Assembly: GCF_007096355.1 (NCBI RefSeq)
Contig: NZ_VKDF01000009.1
Span: 1-64,000 of the forward strand
Length of the DNA: 64,000 nt
Origin: Paracoccus sp. M683
GTDB lineage: Bacteria > Pseudomonadota > Alphaproteobacteria > Rhodobacterales > Rhodobacteraceae
Reading direction: 5' to 3'
Shown one piece after another: positions 61,362 through 64,000 of the stretch. Made by a program: the position numbers and the translations under genes. A model generated the notes under the pieces. The model worked only from the letters and a program-made list of their open reading frames with translations. It was not told the origin of the DNA and did no database searches. Positions within the stretch are counted from its first letter, which is position 1; each line of letters starts with the position of its first letter.

Positions 61362-62145
61362 CCTGATCGCCCTGATCCGCGACCGCGCGGGCGCTGAAGC
61401 CCCCGAATACGGCCTGATCCTTGGATCCGGGTTGGGGCATATCTCGGGCACGGTGGACGGTGTGGCCATACCCTATGACGAATTGCCCGGCTTTCCCCAT
61501 GCCGGCGTCTCGGGCCATGTCCCGCAACTGGTCATCGGCCAACTGGAGGGTCGCCGCGTCGCCGTCTTTGGCGGCCGGTCGCATTACTACGAATCCGGGC
61601 GGCCCGACGCGATGCGGCTGCCGCTTCAGGTGCTGGCGGGCCTTGGCACGAAAAAGCTGATCCTGACCAATGCGGCGGGTTCGGTGCGGCCGGCGATGCA
61701 GCCCGGTTCGCTGATGATGCTATCCGATCACATCAACCTGTCCGGCGCCAACCCGCTGATCGGCGAGACGACCGACGCGCGTTTCCAGCCGATGACCGAC
61801 GCCCATGATGCCGCCCTGCGCGCCCGCCTTGCCGCCGCCGCCCAGGCCGAAGGGATCGACCTGCCCGAGGGCGTCTATTGCTGGTTTTCCGGCCCCAGTT
61901 TCGAGACGCCTGCCGAAATCCGCATGACCCAGATCATCGGTGGCGACGCGGTGGGCATGTCGACCGTTCCCGAAATCATTCTCGGCCGGTTCTTCGGCCT
62001 CAGTTGCGCGGCGATCTCGGTCATCACCAATATGGGTGCGGGCCTGTCGAATGAATCGCTCAGCCACGAACACACCAAGGCCATGGCGCCCCTGGGCGCG
62101 GCCAAGCTGGAAAAAGTGCTGCGGCGTTTTCTGAAGGATGGCTAA
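61345..62145 (+). CDS. Purine nucleoside phosphorylase (trimeric, type I)
   Basis: Phosphorolyses purine nucleosides to base and ribose-1-phosphate, feeding imported nucleosides into salvage. 266 residues. 'ILGSGLGHIS' (phosphate site), 'VFGGRSHYYES', 'TNAAGSV' and 'WFSGPSFETPAEIRM', 'GMSTVPEIIL', 'TNMGAGLSNESLSHEHT' mark the trimeric PNP family (PunA/XapA). ATG at 61345 chosen; it overlaps the permease end, supporting operon membership. Confidence 0.94.
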   Translation: MSKNADLIALIRDRAGAEAPEYGLILGSGLGHISGTVDGVAIPYDELPGFPHAGVSGHVPQLVIGQLEGRRVAVFGGRSHYYESGRPDAMRLPLQVLAGLGTKKLILTNAAGSVRPAMQPGSLMMLSDHINLSGANPLIGETTDARFQPMTDAHDAALRARLAAAAQAEGIDLPEGVYCWFSGPSFETPAEIRMTQIIGGDAVGMSTVPEIILGRFFGLSCAAISVITNMGAGLSNESLSHEHTKAMAPLGAAKLEKVLRRFLKDG

Positions 62146-62179
62146 GCGGCCAGTGCCTGCCGGGCGGGCCTAGACCGGA

Positions 62180-62923
62180 ATGGAAGTCCTGCTGTATCTG
62201 CTGATCTTCGGCTGGCAATATGCCGTCCCGCTGGTCCTGACAGCGGTGCTGACACTGCTCATCCATCGCATTTTATCCCGCCGAGGCTGGCGCTGGCCGA
62301 TCCTCGGCGCGACAGGCATCGCCGTTGCCCTGTCCTGCCTGCCTGCGCTTTCGGACAGGGTGACAATGCGCAGGGATCTGGCCGCACTTGCCCCCGACAG
62401 CATTCGCCCCGACCAGTTGACCCTGCCACCGGGCCGGCTGTTGCATCTGCAAAACATGAACACCGCCGGGATCACCTGCCGCGAGGAATGCCCCTTCGCG
62501 CAACTGCCCTTCGTCAGCGATGTCACCGTCGCCGATATTCAACGGGTAACCGATCCCGAAGGTTATCCCCCGTCACGGCCAATCGACCTTTGGGCGGCGC
62601 TGGACAACCCCGACCGTAATGCGCCGTTTCCCTACAGCTATGCCTTCATCTCGGCCACCTCTTACTGGTATGCCAAAGGCATCGGCGCCACCGATTATCG
62701 CCTGCCCCATTGGCCCGAAACGACCAGTGGCGCGCATATGCTGGTGTCAGTTCCACCCGACGGCCAATTGGACCTTGCCCACGCCACCACCCATTACCGC
62801 CGGCTGAATCTGCAACTTGAACAGGCGGAATGGGGCCTGTGGGGCTTTGCCAGCCGGATCAGGAACATCCCCTCGACCGGGGCGATCTTTGACGACCTCA
62901 GCACCATCGCCAAGCCGGATTAG
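62180..62923 (+). CDS. Membrane-anchored protein of unknown function
   Basis: 247 residues: two N-terminal hydrophobic segments (about 5-27 and 38-58, '[20 protein letters not shown]', '[20 protein letters not shown]'), then a soluble part on one face of the membrane with '[15 protein letters not shown]' (two close cysteines) and several Trp/Tyr-rich stretches. I do not recognise the family. No ribosome binding site stands out at ATG 62180. It may be read through from the nucleoside operon (34-base gap). Its stop overlaps the end of the convergent dienelactone hydrolase by four bases. Confidence 0.65.
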   Translation: MEVLLYLLIFGWQYAVPLVLTAVLTLLIHRILSRRGWRWPILGATGIAVALSCLPALSDRVTMRRDLAALAPDSIRPDQLTLPPGRLLHLQNMNTAGITCREECPFAQLPFVSDVTVADIQRVTDPEGYPPSRPIDLWAALDNPDRNAPFPYSYAFISATSYWYAKGIGATDYRLPHWPETTSGAHMLVSVPPDGQLDLAHATTHYRRLNLQLEQAEWGLWGFASRIRNIPSTGAIFDDLSTIAKPD

Positions 62924-63810
62924 GCCGTCAGGTACCGGTTGAACCAGTCGATCGTCCGCTGCCATGCCAGATCTGCGGCGGCCTGATCGTATCGCGGCGT
63001 GGAATCATTGTGGAACCCATGATTCACACCGGGATAGATATACCCCTCATAGGTCTTTCCGGCCGCCTTCAACGCTGCCTCATAGGCCGGCCAGCCTTCG
63101 TTGATCCGCTCATCCATCCCGGCATAATGCAGCAACAAGGGCGCCTGAATCTTCGCCGCATCCTCGACGGCGGCCTGTCGCCCATAGAAGGGCACCGAGG
63201 CCGCAAGTTCTGGATAGGCCACAGCCAGCGCATTGCAGACCCCGCCGCCATAGCAAAAGCCGACCGCGCCAACCTTGCCGGTCGAATCCTCGCGCCCCAT
63301 CAGATGCTCGGCCCCGGCAAAGAAATCATTCATCAGCTTTTCGGGATCGACGCTCTGCTGCAATTCACGCCCTTCGGTGTCATTGCCCGGATAGCCGCCC
63401 ACCGAGGTCAGCCCATCGGGCGCCAGCGCCATGAACCCGGCCTTGGCCACGCGCCGGGCCACATCCTCGATATAGGGGTTCAGTCCCCGGTTCTCATGGA
63501 TGACCAGAACGGCGGGCAACGGCCCCTCGACGCCCGCAGGCCGCACCAGATAGCCGCGGACCTCGCCATTGCCATTGGGCGAATCATAGGTCACATATTC
63601 GGGCAGGATCGTCTCGTCGTTGAAATTCACCTGCTGGGCCATGGCGTAATTCGGGCTCAGCATCTGCAACAGCCCCACCGCCGTGACGCCGCCCACAGCG
63701 AATTTCGTCGCCCGGTCCAGAAACTCGCGCTTGGTGATCACTCCATGCGCGTAATAATCATACAGTTCCAGCAGCTCCTGGTCGAAATCCTTGGCCGTCA
63801 TCCGGTTCAT
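62920..63810 (-). CDS. Dienelactone hydrolase family protein, exported (Tat-type signal)
   Basis: Alpha/beta hydrolase of 296 residues. The catalytic triad is visible: Cys in '[11 protein letters not shown]', Asp in '[13 protein letters not shown]' and His in '[13 protein letters not shown]'. The N-terminus carries a Tat-like motif '[13 protein letters not shown]' (25-37) with Lys-Arg in place of Arg-Arg, then a hydrophobic stretch ending near 'NYAMAQQ', so export by the Tat route is likely. AGGAGG precedes the ATG at 63810. Substrate unknown; family members hydrolyse lactones or esters. Confidence 0.88.
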   Translation of the reverse strand: MNRMTAKDFDQELLELYDYYAHGVITKREFLDRATKFAVGGVTAVGLLQMLSPNYAMAQQVNFNDETILPEYVTYDSPNGNGEVRGYLVRPAGVEGPLPAVLVIHENRGLNPYIEDVARRVAKAGFMALAPDGLTSVGGYPGNDTEGRELQQSVDPEKLMNDFFAGAEHLMGREDSTGKVGAVGFCYGGGVCNALAVAYPELAASVPFYGRQAAVEDAAKIQAPLLLHYAGMDERINEGWPAYEAALKAAGKTYEGYIYPGVNHGFHNDSTPRYDQAAADLAWQRTIDWFNRYLTA

Positions 63811-63945
63811 CGCATCCCCCTCCTGTTGCTTTCGCAAAAAGTGTAGGCCGCAATCCCGCCACACCCGTTCACAATCGGGCGACCAGCTTTCTTCTTCACC
63901 CAAATATCCCCGCCGGAGGCACCCGCCGCCGACCCCGGACAAGGC

Positions 63946-64000
63946 TCAGCCGGTCAGAACCGCCAGCGCCGCCTCGACCCGTCCCGCCGCGTGATCCAGA
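63946..64000 (-). CDS. C-terminal end of a gene cut by the window edge
   Basis: On the minus strand a frame reads LDHAAGRVEAALAVLTG and stops with TGA at 63948-63946. Composition and codon use fit local coding DNA. Too short to identify the protein; the gene continues beyond the window. Confidence 0.35.
   Translation of the reverse strand, partial: LDHAAGRVEAALAVLTG

Overview
The window is GC-rich, densely packed bacterial chromosome. Gene content and order point to an alphaproteobacterium of the Rhodobacterales, most like Paracoccus. The signs are a long RNase E with an acidic insert, a coaBC / cysteine desulfurase / suf cluster divergent from comM with a CtrA-type box between them, a gshB-yraN-rsmI / lpoA-glnD-murJ block, and a nasTS-led nitrate assimilation operon. 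No prophage, insertion sequence, CRISPR array or obvious genomic island was found. This is mostly core chromosome with several metabolic operons. The genus is inferred from protein character and synteny, not from a marker search.

Layout. 1-0.7 kb: non-coding, ending in the rplM-rpsI terminator. 0.7-6.7 kb: rpsI/rplM with a clear promoter, a PaaI-type thioesterase divergent from an ECHDC3-like crotonase, ccdA and rne. 7.1-12.3 kb: a DUF6522-like gene, then a complete branched-chain amino-acid-type ABC transporter (binding protein, attenuator hairpin, livHMGF), then tRNA-Arg(CCG). 12.5-14.8 kb: a carboxymuconolactone decarboxylase-family/aldo-keto reductase pair divergent from a LysR regulator. 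14.9-23.2 kb (minus strand): coaBC, a NifS/IscS-type desulfurase, sufB, sufC, sufD, two small membrane proteins and sufS. 23.3-35.6 kb: comM, then gshB, yraN and rsmI on the minus strand, divergent from an LpoA-like lipoprotein, glnD and murJ; then an EF-hand protein, a rhomboid-fold protein lacking its catalytic residues, and trpS.

35.7-48.5 kb is a nitrate assimilation operon: nasT (ANTAR antiterminator), nasS (cytoplasmic nitrate sensor), a leader with a strong intrinsic terminator, an ABC nitrate-type importer (nrtA, nrtB and a fused double ATPase), nirB/nasB, nirD/nasG, cyanase, a formate/nitrite channel and the molybdenum nitrate reductase. Working model: NasS senses nitrate or nitrite and releases NasT, NasT lets RNA polymerase pass the leader terminator, and the downstream genes import nitrate (perhaps also cyanate) and reduce it to ammonium. 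An XdhC/CoxI-type gene converges on it from the other strand.

48.5-64 kb: an XdhC-type gene, a HAD hydrolase, tRNA-Gly(TCC), a tiny membrane ORF with an XpaC-like protein and truA; a stand-alone sugar transferase divergent from a universal stress protein; a NifU-type Fe-S protein, tsaB and rimI; then a BMP-type nucleoside ABC transporter operon with a novel lipoprotein and a LysE exporter embedded among its genes, ending in purine nucleoside phosphorylase; a membrane-anchored protein of unknown function; and a dienelactone hydrolase with a KR-type Tat signal.

The most unusual points are the NasT-type leader, the complementary loss of catalytic residues in the fused nitrate ATPase, the perfect CtrA box at comM, the pseudo-rhomboid, and the unexplained lipoprotein and LysE genes inside the nucleoside operon. 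I do not see a wholly new multi-gene system that can be claimed from sequence alone.
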